NCBI GenBank assembly: GCA_023386365.1 | Contig: JAEWJX010000049.1 | Coordinates: 1-25,809, forward strand | DNA length: 25,809 bases | Source: Actinomycetes bacterium | GTDB taxonomy: Bacteria; Actinomycetota; Actinomycetes; Actinomycetales; Microbacteriaceae | Direction: 5' to 3' | In this document: one piece after another, positions 1 through 7,632 of the stretch | How the letters are laid out: every line of letters starts with the position of its first letter | How positions within the stretch are numbered: the first letter of the stretch is position 1 | The notes under the pieces: model-generated | What the model saw: only the letters and a program-made list of their open reading frames with translations | Told to the model about the DNA's origin: nothing | Database searches by the model: none | Made by a program: the position numbers and the translations under genes

Positions 1-26
1 GGGCCGCTTGTGTATACAAGCGGCCC
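1..26. terminator. Perfect 10-bp stem hairpin, probable terminator of a gene left of the window
   Basis: GGGCCGCTTG (1-10) pairs perfectly with CAAGCGGCCC (17-26) around the 6-nt loop TGTATA. A GC-rich stem like this is typical of actinobacterial terminators, although no real T-tract follows on the plus strand (CTTCTCGG). The gene it would serve lies outside the window. One copy of the putative GntR operator (10-18) covers the loop and part of the right arm, so the element may be both terminator and upstream operator. Confidence 0.55.
10..18. promoter_or_regulatory. Candidate GntR operator, distal copy (GTGTATACA)
   Basis: GTGTATACA, with palindromic core TGTATACA at 11-18, is repeated exactly at 62-70. 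FadR-subfamily GntR regulators commonly bind short palindromes of the form T-GTA-TAC-A. The two core centres are 52 bp apart, about five helical turns, so bound dimers would face the same side of the DNA. Assignment to the adjacent regulator is inferred from position. Confidence 0.5.
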
Positions 27-61
27 CTTCTCGGGCTATTCCGTAGCGTAACCAGGGTTCA

Positions 62-72
62 GTGTATACATT
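62..72 (+). promoter_or_regulatory. GntR operator overlapping a leaderless -10 box of the prp operon
   Basis: The second GTGTATACA copy (62-70) overlaps TACATT (67-72), a TANNNT -10 hexamer lying exactly 6 nt before the GTG start at 79. That geometry puts the transcription start at the start codon. No Shine-Dalgarno sequence precedes the GTG, which fits a leaderless mRNA. No convincing -35 is visible. A repressor on this site would cover the -10, suggesting autorepression of the whole operon. Confidence 0.55.
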
Positions 73-78
73 GAGTCT

Positions 79-744
79 GTGAGCATGCCCAGCGGACGCG
101 CCAGCGATCGGGCGTACGACGTGCTGCGGGAGGAAATCCTGCAGTGGCGCCTCGCGCCCGGAACGGTGCTCGGAGAGGTCGAGCAGTCCGCCCGGCTCGG
201 CGTCTCGCGCACCCCGCTGCGAGAAGCCCTCTCCCGACTCTCCTCCGACGGCCTCGTCGAATCGCAGTCGGGCCGTGGTCTCGTCGTGTCGTCCGCATCC
301 GTCGACGACGTTCGGGAGCTCTTCGAACTTCGCGAAGCCCTCGAGACCGCAGCGGCCGCGCTCGCCGCGCGACGTCGAGACCCCGCCCAGTTCGCCTCGC
401 TCGCCGACGAGTTCGAGCGTGCCGCCGAACTCGTCAGCAGCAACCAGCTCGACGCGTATTACGACCTCGTCGGACGGTTCGACGACGCGATCGATGCCAG
501 CCTCGCCAATCCGTCGCTCGTCACCGCCCTCCGCGGGGTGCGCACCCACCTGCAGCGCATCCGTCGGCTCGCCCAGGACGACCCCGCACGACTCGTGCGC
601 GCCGCGTCCGAGCACCGCCTCATCGCCGAGGCCATCCGCGACGGAAACGCCGACCTCGCCCGCAACGCCACCGCCGTGCACCTGCACGCGAGCCTCCACC
701 ACATCGTCTCGAACACGCACGCCGATCCGAAGGAACGCCCATGA
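79..744 (+). CDS. GntR-family (FadR subfamily, FCD domain) transcriptional regulator of the methylcitrate operon
   Basis: A 221-residue DNA-binding regulator. Residues about 8-68 form a winged helix-turn-helix of GntR type (RLGVSRTPLREALSRL is the recognition region), and residues about 75-205 form an all-helical FCD ligand domain. The His-rich end, EHRLIAEAI followed by HLHASLHH, keeps two of the usual metal-ligand histidines. The first FCD motif, normally FH, reads FD here. The GTG start at 79 is chosen because a -10 box ends 6 nt before it; an ATG lies two codons later. The stop overlaps the prpD start (ATGA, 741-744), so it is translationally coupled to the operon it presumably controls. 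The likely effector is a propionate or methylcitrate intermediate, but that is inference from context. Propionate operons elsewhere often use unrelated PrpR regulators. Confidence 0.88.
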   Translation: MSMPSGRASDRAYDVLREEILQWRLAPGTVLGEVEQSARLGVSRTPLREALSRLSSDGLVESQSGRGLVVSSASVDDVRELFELREALETAAAALAARRRDPAQFASLADEFERAAELVSSNQLDAYYDLVGRFDDAIDASLANPSLVTALRGVRTHLQRIRRLAQDDPARLVRAASEHRLIAEAIRDGNADLARNATAVHLHASLHHIVSNTHADPKERP

Positions 745-2255
745 AGCTCCACACCGTCCGCACCCACCGCAGCGACGAAGGCCTCGAACGCTCCGACGAG
801 CTCGCCTGGAAGGTGGCCCAGGTCGCGGCCGACCCGGTCGCCGTCGACGCCGACGTCGCCGAGATGATCGTGAACCGCGTCATCGACAACGCCTCGGTCG
901 CCGTCGCCTCGCTGTCGCGGGGGCCGGTCGTGGCCGCTCGTGGGCAGGCTCTCGCGCGCCCGCAGACCGATCCCCGCCCCGGGCACGCCGGCGCGAGCAT
1001 CTTCGGTGTCGACGCCGCCGCGCAGCCGGAGTGGGCCGCCTGGGCCAACGGCGTCGCCGTGCGTGAGCTCGACTACCACGACACCTTCCTCGCCGCCGAG
1101 TACTCCCACCCGGGCGACAACATCCCGCCGATCCTCGCCGTCGCCCAGCACACTGGCGCCGACGGCGCGGCCCTCGTGCGGGGCATCGCCACCGGCTACG
1201 AGATCCAGATGGACCTTGTGCGCGCCATCAGCCTGCACAAGCACAAGATCGACCATGTCGCCCACCTCGGCCCATCGGCCGCGGCCGGCATCGGCACCCT
1301 GCTCGGCCTCGCACCCGAGACGATCTACCAGGCCATCGGCCAGGCACTCCACACCACCACCGCCACCCGCCAGTCGCGTAAGGGTCAGATCTCCACCTGG
1401 AAGGCCCACGCCCCCGCGTTCGCGGGCAAGATGGCGGTCGAAGCGATCGACCGGGCGATGCGCGGCCAGACCTCCCCGGCGCCTATCTGGGAGGGCGAAG
1501 ACGGCGTCATCGCGTGGCTGCTCGACGGCCCCGACGGGCGCTACGAGGTGCCGCTGCCGGAGGCGGGGGAGTCGAAGCGCGCCATCCTCGACAGCTACAC
1601 GAAGGAGCACTCGGCCGAATACCAGGCGCAGGCCTGGATCGACCTGGCCCGCAAGCTCGGCGTACAGCATCCCGAGTTGCGGAACCCGGATGCGGTCACC
1701 GCGATCGTGCTGCACACCAGCCACCACACGCACTACGTGATCGGCTCGGGCGCGAACGACCCGCAGAAGTACGACCCGACGGCCAGCCGCGAGACGCTCG
1801 ACCACTCGATCCCGTACATCTTCACGGTCGCACTCCAGGATGGCGCGTGGGATCACGTCGCCTCCTATGCGCCCGAACGCGCGGGTCGGCCCGACACCGT
1901 CGCCCTGTGGCACAAGGTCACCACGGCGGAGGACGCCGAATGGACCCGCCGCTACCACTCGGAGGACCCCGACGAGAAGGCGTTCGGGGGTCGCGTCGAG
2001 ATCGAGCTGGCCGACGGGTCGCGCATCGTCGACGAGATCGCCGTCGCCGACGCCCACCCGCTGGGTGCGCGTCCGTTCGTGCGCGTCGACTACGTGAAGA
2101 AGTTCCGCACCCTCGCCGATGGCGTGCTCGCCGACGCCGAGATCGAGCGGTTCCTCGGCCTCGCCGAGCGCCTCCCCGAGTTGAGCGCCGTCGAGGTGGC
2201 CCAGCTCAACGTCACCGCGACCGGCCTCCCGGTCGCCCCGGAAGGACTGTTCTGA
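741..2255 (+). CDS. prpD: 2-methylcitrate dehydratase (MmgE/PrpD family)
   Basis: A 504-residue protein of the MmgE/PrpD family, close to the usual length (about 480-505). PrpD dehydrates 2-methylcitrate in the methylcitrate cycle, which burns propionyl-CoA from odd-chain fatty acids, branched amino acids or propionate. Family-like stretches include the DYHDTFLAAEYSHPGDNIPP segment near residue 110 and the SHHTHYVIGSGANDP segment near residue 330. The ATG at 741 is chosen over longer in-frame options because it overlaps the regulator's stop (ATGA) and gives the normal family length. The stop codon shares its A with the ATG of prpB, so translation is likely reinitiated along the operon. Adjacent prpB and prpC make the assignment firm. 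Confidence 0.93.
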   Translation: MKLHTVRTHRSDEGLERSDELAWKVAQVAADPVAVDADVAEMIVNRVIDNASVAVASLSRGPVVAARGQALARPQTDPRPGHAGASIFGVDAAAQPEWAAWANGVAVRELDYHDTFLAAEYSHPGDNIPPILAVAQHTGADGAALVRGIATGYEIQMDLVRAISLHKHKIDHVAHLGPSAAAGIGTLLGLAPETIYQAIGQALHTTTATRQSRKGQISTWKAHAPAFAGKMAVEAIDRAMRGQTSPAPIWEGEDGVIAWLLDGPDGRYEVPLPEAGESKRAILDSYTKEHSAEYQAQAWIDLARKLGVQHPELRNPDAVTAIVLHTSHHTHYVIGSGANDPQKYDPTASRETLDHSIPYIFTVALQDGAWDHVASYAPERAGRPDTVALWHKVTTAEDAEWTRRYHSEDPDEKAFGGRVEIELADGSRIVDEIAVADAHPLGARPFVRVDYVKKFRTLADGVLADAEIERFLGLAERLPELSAVEVAQLNVTATGLPVAPEGLF

Positions 2256-3163
2256 TGCTGCACTCGAAACTGACCGCCTCCGCCAAGCGGCAGGCGTTCC
2301 GCGCGCGACTCGCGTCCGGCGAGCTGGTGCGGATGCCGGGGGCCTTCAACCCGCTCTCGGCGAAGCTCATCGAGGAGAAGGGCTTCGAGGGTGTCTACAT
2401 CTCGGGCGCCGTGCTCTCCGCCGACCTGGGGCTTCCTGACATCGGCCTGACGACGCTCACCGAGGTCGCGCAGCGTGGCGGGCAGATCGCCCGCGTCACC
2501 GACCTTCCGACCCTCATCGACGCCGACACCGGCTTCGGCGAGCCGATGAACGTGGCGCGCACGGTGCAGATCCTCGAAGACGCGGGCGTCTCGGGCCTCC
2601 ACCTCGAAGACCAGGTCAACCCGAAGCGGTGCGGTCACCTCGACGGCAAGGCGGTCGTCGACGAACAGACCGCGCTCAAGCGCATCCGTGCGGCGGTGGA
2701 GGCGCGACGCGACCCCGACTTCCTCATCATGGCGCGGACCGACATCCGCGGCATCGACGGTCTCGAGGCGGCGAAGGACCGCGCCAAGGCGCTCGTCGAC
2801 GCGGGCGCCGACGCGATCTTCCCCGAGGCGATGGCCGACCTGACCGAGTTCGAGGCCATCCGGGCGGCGGTCGACGTGCCGGTGCTGGCGAACATGACCG
2901 AGTTCGGCAAGTCGGAGCTGTTCACCACGCAGCAGCTCGCCGACGTGGGCGTCAACATCGTGATCTTCCCGGTCTCGCTGCTGCGGCTCGCGATGGGGGC
3001 CGCCGAACGCGGGCTCGACACCATCCTCTCCGAAGGTTCTCTCACGAGTCGTGTACCTGAGATGCAGACCCGTGCGAGGCTGTACGAACTGGTCGACTAC
3101 GCGGGGTACTCGGAGTTCGACGCCGGCGTCTACACCTTCGATCTGAAGAACAACAGGAGCTGA
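2255..3163 (+). CDS. prpB: Methylisocitrate lyase
   Basis: A 302-residue enzyme of the isocitrate lyase/PEP mutase superfamily that cleaves 2-methylisocitrate into succinate and pyruvate. The diagnostic active-site motif KRCGH is present (around residue 124). The substrate and Mg2+-binding segments DADTGFGEP and LEDQVNPKRCGH are intact, as is the NMTEFGKSELFT segment of the PrpB type. It is much shorter than isocitrate lyase (over 420 residues), which also favours PrpB. Its ATG overlaps the prpD stop by one base (TGATG). A ribosome binding site, AGGAG (3155-3159), for the next gene lies inside its last codons. It is the third gene of the gntR-prpDBC operon. Confidence 0.94.
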   Translation: MLHSKLTASAKRQAFRARLASGELVRMPGAFNPLSAKLIEEKGFEGVYISGAVLSADLGLPDIGLTTLTEVAQRGGQIARVTDLPTLIDADTGFGEPMNVARTVQILEDAGVSGLHLEDQVNPKRCGHLDGKAVVDEQTALKRIRAAVEARRDPDFLIMARTDIRGIDGLEAAKDRAKALVDAGADAIFPEAMADLTEFEAIRAAVDVPVLANMTEFGKSELFTTQQLADVGVNIVIFPVSLLRLAMGAAERGLDTILSEGSLTSRVPEMQTRARLYELVDYAGYSEFDAGVYTFDLKNNRS

Positions 3164-3164
3164 C

Positions 3165-4280
3165 ATGACCGAGACCGACATCAAGAAGGGACTCGCGGGC
3201 GTCGTCGTCGACGTGACCGCGATCTCGAAGGTCAACCCCGAGACGAATTCGCTGCTCTACCGGGGCTACCCGGTGCAGGAGCTGGCCGCCAACTGCACCT
3301 TCGAGGAGGTCGCCTACCTGCTTTGGTACGGCGAGCTGCCCACCCCCGTGCAGCTGGAGGAGTTCCAGGCGTTCGAGCGGCAGCATCGCGAGCTGTCCCA
3401 CGTCGCCAAGCACGCCATCGACCTGCTGCCGCTCGAGGCGCACCCCATGGATGTCGTCCGCACGGCCGTGTCGGCGTACGGAGCAGCCGACCCGAGCGTC
3501 GGCGACGCGTCGCCCGAGGCGCAGCTCGACCAGGCGAAGCGGCTGTTCGCCCAGCTGCCGGCGATCGTCGCCTACGCGCAGCGCCGCCTGCGCGACGAGG
3601 AGGTCGTGGAGCCCCGCGACGACCTCGGTTACTCGGCCAACTTCCTGCACATGACCTTCGGGGAGGTGCCGGATCTGGTGGTCGTCACCGCGTTCGACGT
3701 CTCGATGATCCTGTACGCGGAGCACTCGTTCAACGCGTCCACCTTCACCGCCCGCGTCGTCACGTCGACGATGGCCGACCTCTACTCGGCGGTCACCGCC
3801 GCGATCGGCGCCCTCAAGGGGCCCCTGCACGGCGGAGCGAACGAGGCCGTCATGCACACCTTCGACGAGATCGTGTTCGCCGACCGTGCCGAGCAGTGGC
3901 TCGACGAGGCGCTCGCCGAGAAGCGCAAGATCATGGGCTTCGGTCACCGCGTCTACAAGAACGGCGACTCCCGGGTGCCCACGATGAAGGCGGCGCTCGA
4001 CACCCTGCTCGCCGAGTACGACCGCCCCGACCTGGGTGATCTGTACACGGCGCTCGAGCAGGCCATGGACGAGCGCAAGGGCATCAAACCCAACCTCGAT
4101 TACCCGTCCGGCCCTGCCTACCACCTCATCGGGTTCGACACGGAGCTGTTCACGCCGCTCTTCGTCGCCAGCCGTGTCACCGGCTGGACCGCGCACATCC
4201 GCGAGCAGGCGGCGGCGAACGCGCTCATCCGCCCGCTCTCTGAGTACGTCGGCTCAGCGGAGCGTCACATCACGGCGTGA
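3165..4280 (+). CDS. prpC: 2-methylcitrate synthase (citrate synthase family)
   Basis: A 371-residue citrate-synthase-family enzyme that condenses propionyl-CoA with oxaloacetate to give 2-methylcitrate, the entry step of the cycle. Active-site motifs are present: PLHGGANE (catalytic His), GFGHRVYK (second His) and NLDYPSG (catalytic Asp region). The short type, without the longer N-terminal domain of the main citrate synthase, plus linkage to prpD and prpB, supports methylcitrate synthase, though many such enzymes also make citrate. The start at 3165 is preceded by AGGAG 5 nt upstream. The last 11 bases overlap the end of the convergent sugar-binding protein gene, with no room for an ordinary terminator between them. 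Confidence 0.93.
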   Translation: MTETDIKKGLAGVVVDVTAISKVNPETNSLLYRGYPVQELAANCTFEEVAYLLWYGELPTPVQLEEFQAFERQHRELSHVAKHAIDLLPLEAHPMDVVRTAVSAYGAADPSVGDASPEAQLDQAKRLFAQLPAIVAYAQRRLRDEEVVEPRDDLGYSANFLHMTFGEVPDLVVVTAFDVSMILYAEHSFNASTFTARVVTSTMADLYSAVTAAIGALKGPLHGGANEAVMHTFDEIVFADRAEQWLDEALAEKRKIMGFGHRVYKNGDSRVPTMKAALDTLLAEYDRPDLGDLYTALEQAMDERKGIKPNLDYPSGPAYHLIGFDTELFTPLFVASRVTGWTAHIREQAAANALIRPLSEYVGSAERHITA

Positions 4281-4282
4281 TG
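4268..4282. repeat. 15-bp inverted repeat over the convergent stop codons of prpC and a sugar-binding gene
   Basis: CATCAC (4268-4273) and GTGATG (4277-4282) are perfect 6-bp arms around GGC. They contain the minus-strand stop (4270-4272) and the prpC stop (4278-4280). The element could be a minimal bidirectional hairpin or a by-product of two facing TGA codons. It has no T-tract. Confidence 0.4.
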
Positions 4283-5337
4283 CCGAGGCTCGCGCAGGCG
4301 GCCGCCGTGTCGCCTGCGCAGAGCTTGCTCACGCTCACATCGCCCGCGCGCACGACGGCGGGGATGCTGTCGGCCGTTACGAGCACCGGGTCGAGGGTGA
4401 AGTACGGGGTGCCGTCGTCTAGGGTCGTCGCCGACTCGAGCGGTGAGCCGTTGAGGATGCTGATGATGAGCTGCGCCGTCGCCTTGGCTTCCACCCGGTA
4501 GGGCTTGTACACGGTCGAGGTCTGCTTGCCGAGCAGCACGTTGCGCAGCCCTTCGAGGGTCGCGTCCTGACCGCTGACCGGCACCACGAGCCCGCTCTGG
4601 TCGAGCGCGATGACGGCGCCGATGGCGTTGGTGTCGTTGGCGGCCCAGACCGCATCCACTCCGCCGTTCGCGGCGATGGCCGCCTGCACGGCGGCGGATG
4701 CGGCGAGCCGGTCCCAGGCGCCGGGCGCCTCGGCGACGGGGGAGACGCCCGCGGCCGACAGCACCTCCAGTGCACCTTCGGCGATCATCGCGGAGCTGCC
4801 GTCGGCGTCATCCCCCGGGAGGTAGACCACCCGCGCGGTCGCCGGGTCGGTTCCGGATGCGGCGAGCCCGTCGAGGATCGAGCGGGCCTGCAGGCGGCCC
4901 ACCTCCACGTTGTCGAACGACACGTAGTAATCGGCCCCCGCGAGCGGCCGCTCGTAGGCGATCACCGCGGCGCCCTGCGCCTTCGCGGCGGTCACCACGT
5001 CGGCTGCGGCGCCTTCGAAGTCGACGAGCACCATCACGCCGCACCCCTTCGCCAGCTGGCGCTTCGCGATGTCGGCGTAGTTGCGCGCCTGGCCGAGCGC
5101 GTTGCCGATCTCGACCTCGAATCCGAGGTCGGAGATCGCCTCGTCGAGTGCGGGCCGGTCGCCCTGGTCCCAACGCGGGGAGGAGACGGAGTCGGGCAGG
5201 ATCACACAGGCCCGTGTCGACGACACCCCGGCGGCGACCTCCGCCTCGGCGGGGGTCGAACACGCGGTGAGAGCCGCCCCCGCGAGAGCCGCGAGCGCGA
5301 TCGCGGCGCCCTGACGTGTACGTGCGTGTGCCTTCAT
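4270..5337 (-). CDS. Second sugar ABC transporter substrate-binding lipoprotein (XylF/ChvE type)
   Basis: A 355-residue extracellular binding protein with a lipoprotein signal peptide; the lipobox LTAC puts the lipidated cysteine at residue 26. It is a clear paralogue of the binding protein encoded at 7684-8742, sharing the RACxILPD start of the mature fold, KGCGVM, ADYYVSFDN, SGQDA, LLGKQT, VYKP and a C-terminal cysteine pair (C340, C348). The family binds aldoses such as xylose, arabinose or glucose. The sugar-contact segment AYDR of the paralogue reads AYER here (E129), which may change ligand preference. The ATG at 5337 is preferred over an upstream in-frame start at 5388 because a GGGGGG tract and the signal peptide fit it. 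It sits downstream of the transporter operon's terminator with its own promoter region and probably delivers a second sugar to the same permease. Confidence 0.87.
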   Translation of the reverse strand: MKAHARTRQGAAIALAALAGAALTACSTPAEAEVAAGVSSTRACVILPDSVSSPRWDQGDRPALDEAISDLGFEVEIGNALGQARNYADIAKRQLAKGCGVMVLVDFEGAAADVVTAAKAQGAAVIAYERPLAGADYYVSFDNVEVGRLQARSILDGLAASGTDPATARVVYLPGDDADGSSAMIAEGALEVLSAAGVSPVAEAPGAWDRLAASAAVQAAIAANGGVDAVWAANDTNAIGAVIALDQSGLVVPVSGQDATLEGLRNVLLGKQTSTVYKPYRVEAKATAQLIISILNGSPLESATTLDDGTPYFTLDPVLVTADSIPAVVRAGDVSVSKLCAGDTAAACASLGITP

Positions 5338-5365
5338 CGTGCATCCCCCCGGGTGTCTTGACCGA

Positions 5366-5371
5366 AGGGTA
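5366..5371 (-). promoter_or_regulatory. Possible -10 box for the second sugar-binding gene
   Basis: On the minus strand TACCCT (5371 to 5366) fits TANNNT and lies 28 nt before the ATG at 5337, leaving room for the GGGGGG ribosome binding site. No convincing -35 is visible. An inverted repeat just upstream (5384-5397) would suit an operator. It is the only plausible box in the space left by the terminator at 5434-5471. Confidence 0.35.
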
Positions 5372-5383
5372 GGAGCCGTTTGT

Positions 5384-5397
5384 TTCACCTGCGTGAA
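5384..5397. promoter_or_regulatory. Inverted repeat TTCAC-N4-GTGAA, candidate operator
   Basis: TTCAC (5384-5388) and GTGAA (5393-5397) are perfect arms around CTGC. The element sits just upstream of the possible -10 of the second sugar-binding gene, about where a repressor or activator would act. No regulator gene is adjacent, so its binding partner is unknown. Confidence 0.35.
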
Positions 5398-5433
5398 CCC
5401 GGGAGCCGGATTCGACCCCCGTTCGGGGCGAAA

Positions 5434-5471
5434 ACAGGAGGCCGCCCCGGTCTCCCGGGACGGCCTCCTGT
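5434..5471 (-). terminator. Strong intrinsic terminator of the sugar ABC operon
   Basis: ACAGGAGGCCG (5434-5444) pairs perfectly with CGGCCTCCTGT (5461-5471), and the interior CCCGG/CCGGG extends the stem around a TCTC loop. Read on the minus strand it lies 15 nt after the permease stop, and the T-rich run TTTT follows the stem directly. It separates the permease from the second binding-protein gene. Confidence 0.85.
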
Positions 5472-5485
5472 GCGTGAGACGTGCG

Positions 5486-6802
5486 TCAGGTGCGCATCAA
5501 CGATCCGCCGGCCCGCACACGCGACACCGCGTCGACCGTCGCCGCGAGGATCAGCACACCGCCGGTGACGATGTAGTTCACACCCGCCGGCAGGTTCAGC
5601 AGCCCGAGGCCGTTCGCGATCACGGCGATCACGAGGGCACCGATGGCCGCGTGCATGAGGCGCCCGCGTCCGCCGAAGAGGCTGACACCACCGACGACAG
5701 CTGCGGCGACACCGCTCAGCACGATCGCGGTTCCGAATCCGGCGTTCACCGATCCGACCTTGCTCGCGCTGAACACACCCGACACGACGGCCAGCACCGA
5801 ACACACCACAAACGCCGCCCACCGGATGGTGATCACCTTCACGCCGGAGCGTCGCGCCGCTTCGGCGTTACCGCCGATGGCGTAGATGTAGCGGCCGAAC
5901 TTGGTGCGGTCGAGGATGAACGTGCCGAGCCAGAGGATCGCCAGCACGATCGGCACCACGATCGGCACGCCTTCGATGACCTTGATGCTCGAGGAGCGGT
6001 TGGTGCTGAGCACGGCCACCACGAAGCCTCCGACGAGCGCGATCACCGCGAGCTTCGCCCAGACGAGCGCGATGGTGCGGTTCGGCACGCCGGCCCGGGT
6101 GCGCAGGCGCCGGTCCCACATGGAGGTGGCGAACGAGATCAGCAGGATGATGCCGAGCATCGCCCAGCCCGCCCAGATCGGCAGGTTCGCGTTCTGGATC
6201 GCCAGGAACTCCGGGATCTGGATGCGGAACACGCCGCCGTCGCCGAGCAGGATGAGCGTCACGCCCTGCAGTCCGATGAACAGGCCCAAGGTGACGACGA
6301 ACGATGGGATGCCGACCCTCGCCACGAAGAAGCCGATGAAGAAACCGATCACGAAGCCGACGAGGAGGGCCAGCACGAGGGCGACCATCCAGTTCATGTT
6401 GATGCCGTCGGGCTTGGTGAGTACGACGAACAGCGACAGCGCGACACCGGAGGTGACACCCGCCGAGAGGTCGATCTCGCCGAGCAGGATCACGAACACC
6501 AGCGCCATGGCCAGCATCACGAGGGATGCCGCCTGGGTGAGCAGGTTCGCGAAGTTGCGTTCCGTGAGGAAGTACTGCTGCCCGAGCATCGTCTGGCTGA
6601 GGATCGTGAACAGCACGACCAGCACGAGGAGGCCGCCGATCGCGGGCAGCGCACCCATGTCGCCGTGGCGCACGCGCTGGAAGTAGGCGCTCACCTGCTC
6701 CTTGATGCCGCCTTCCTGGCCGCTGCCGATGAACCCGCCCTCCGCGGGCAGGTTCGTGGTGTCGGTCCGCACCGGCACCTTCGGGTTGTCGGGGGCGCTC
6801 AT
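5486..6802 (-). CDS. Sugar ABC transporter permease (XylH/RbsC family)
   Basis: A 438-residue polytopic membrane protein of the branched-chain/monosaccharide permease family (BPD_transp_2). About 45 hydrophilic residues precede the first membrane helix (LPAIGGLLVLVVLFTIL), and roughly ten more hydrophobic segments follow. The family hallmarks GEIDLSAG (cytoplasmic coupling region) and GRYIYAIGGNAEAARRSGV are intact. The length is that of XylH-type permeases (about 390-430) with a slightly long N-terminus. Its ATG overlaps the ATPase stop by 4 nt (6799-6802), so the two are made together. It forms the channel for sugar captured by the two binding proteins, probably as a homodimer. It is followed by a strong terminator. 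Confidence 0.93.
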   Translation of the reverse strand: MSAPDNPKVPVRTDTTNLPAEGGFIGSGQEGGIKEQVSAYFQRVRHGDMGALPAIGGLLVLVVLFTILSQTMLGQQYFLTERNFANLLTQAASLVMLAMALVFVILLGEIDLSAGVTSGVALSLFVVLTKPDGINMNWMVALVLALLVGFVIGFFIGFFVARVGIPSFVVTLGLFIGLQGVTLILLGDGGVFRIQIPEFLAIQNANLPIWAGWAMLGIILLISFATSMWDRRLRTRAGVPNRTIALVWAKLAVIALVGGFVVAVLSTNRSSSIKVIEGVPIVVPIVLAILWLGTFILDRTKFGRYIYAIGGNAEAARRSGVKVITIRWAAFVVCSVLAVVSGVFSASKVGSVNAGFGTAIVLSGVAAAVVGGVSLFGGRGRLMHAAIGALVIAVIANGLGLLNLPAGVNYIVTGGVLILAATVDAVSRVRAGGSLMRT

Positions 6803-7551
6803 GCTGCTGCTCCGTTGTAGGTCTTGCTGCCGGTGATGTAGCCGACGACGTCGTCGCTCGTGGTCTCCGAGGTGGGGATGGATGCGACCATCGTGCCGAG
6901 GTACAGCACGTTGATGTAGTCGGCCACCTTGAAGACGTCCTGCAGGTTGTGGCTGATGATGATGACCGCGACGCCCTGGTCGGCGAGGCGGCGAACCAGG
7001 TTCAGCACCTGCTCCGTCTGCGCGACGCCGAGGGCGGCGGTGGGCTCGTCGAGGATGACGAGCTTGGCCTTCTTGAGCACGGACCGCGCGATCGCGACCG
7101 TCTGACGCTGGCCTCCGGAGAGCGACGAGACCTTCTGCCGCACCGACTTGACGGTACGCACCGAGAGGGAGCGCAGGGTCTCGCTCGCCTCGCGCTCCAT
7201 CTGGCCCTCGTCGAAGATGCCGCCGGCCGTCTCTTCACGTCCGAGGAACATGTTCTGCACGATGTCGAGGTTGTCGCAGAGGGCGAGGTCCTGGTACACG
7301 ACCTCGATGCCGAGACGCGACGCCTCACGCGGCGAGTGGAGGTGGACCTCTTCGCCTTCGAAGCGCACCTGGCCGCCGTCGTAGGGCTGCACGCCCGCGA
7401 GGCCCTTGATGAGCGTCGACTTGCCGGCGCCGTTGTCGCCGACCAGGGCGGTCACCTTGCCGGCGTAGGCCTTGAGGTTGACCCCCTTCAGCACGCTGAC
7501 AGGGCCGAAGCTCTTCACGATCCCCGTGAGTTCGATGAGGGGCGCATCCAT
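6799..7551 (-). CDS. Sugar ABC transporter ATP-binding protein, single nucleotide-binding domain
   Basis: A 250-residue ATPase that drives the adjacent permease. Walker A is GDNGAGKST (residues 38-46), the Q-loop is VVYQDLAL, the signature is LSGGQRQ, Walker B is LVILDEPTAALG and the switch His is IIISHN. RbsA, MglA and XylG proteins usually carry two such domains in about 500 residues; this one has only one, as in FrcA-like ATPases, so it should work as a homodimer. The ATG at 7551 is chosen because AAAGGAGG lies 8-10 nt upstream; an in-frame start 15 codons earlier lacks such a site. The gene comes after the first binding-protein gene, separated by a hairpin, and overlaps the permease start (ATGA). 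Confidence 0.92.
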   Translation of the reverse strand: MDAPLIELTGIVKSFGPVSVLKGVNLKAYAGKVTALVGDNGAGKSTLIKGLAGVQPYDGGQVRFEGEEVHLHSPREASRLGIEVVYQDLALCDNLDIVQNMFLGREETAGGIFDEGQMEREASETLRSLSVRTVKSVRQKVSSLSGGQRQTVAIARSVLKKAKLVILDEPTAALGVAQTEQVLNLVRRLADQGVAVIIISHNLQDVFKVADYINVLYLGTMVASIPTSETTSDDVVGYITGSKTYNGAAA

Positions 7552-7632
7552 CACTTCCCCCTCCTTTCTGGGACGTCGTCGTCCCGTTTCGTTCATGTTC
7601 CCGCTCTGACGGCCTCGTGTCGACCGTGGGGA

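Noticed and set aside
144..740. An upstream extension of prpD through the regulator gene
   Set aside because: The extension is Arg/Pro-rich out-of-frame translation of the GntR gene. The ATG at 741 overlaps the regulator stop and gives the family length.
5339..6820. A 493-codon plus-strand frame opposite the sugar permease
   Set aside because: Composition is dominated by Asp, Glu, His and Arg, typical of the reverse complement of a membrane-protein gene. The minus-strand permease has clear family motifs.
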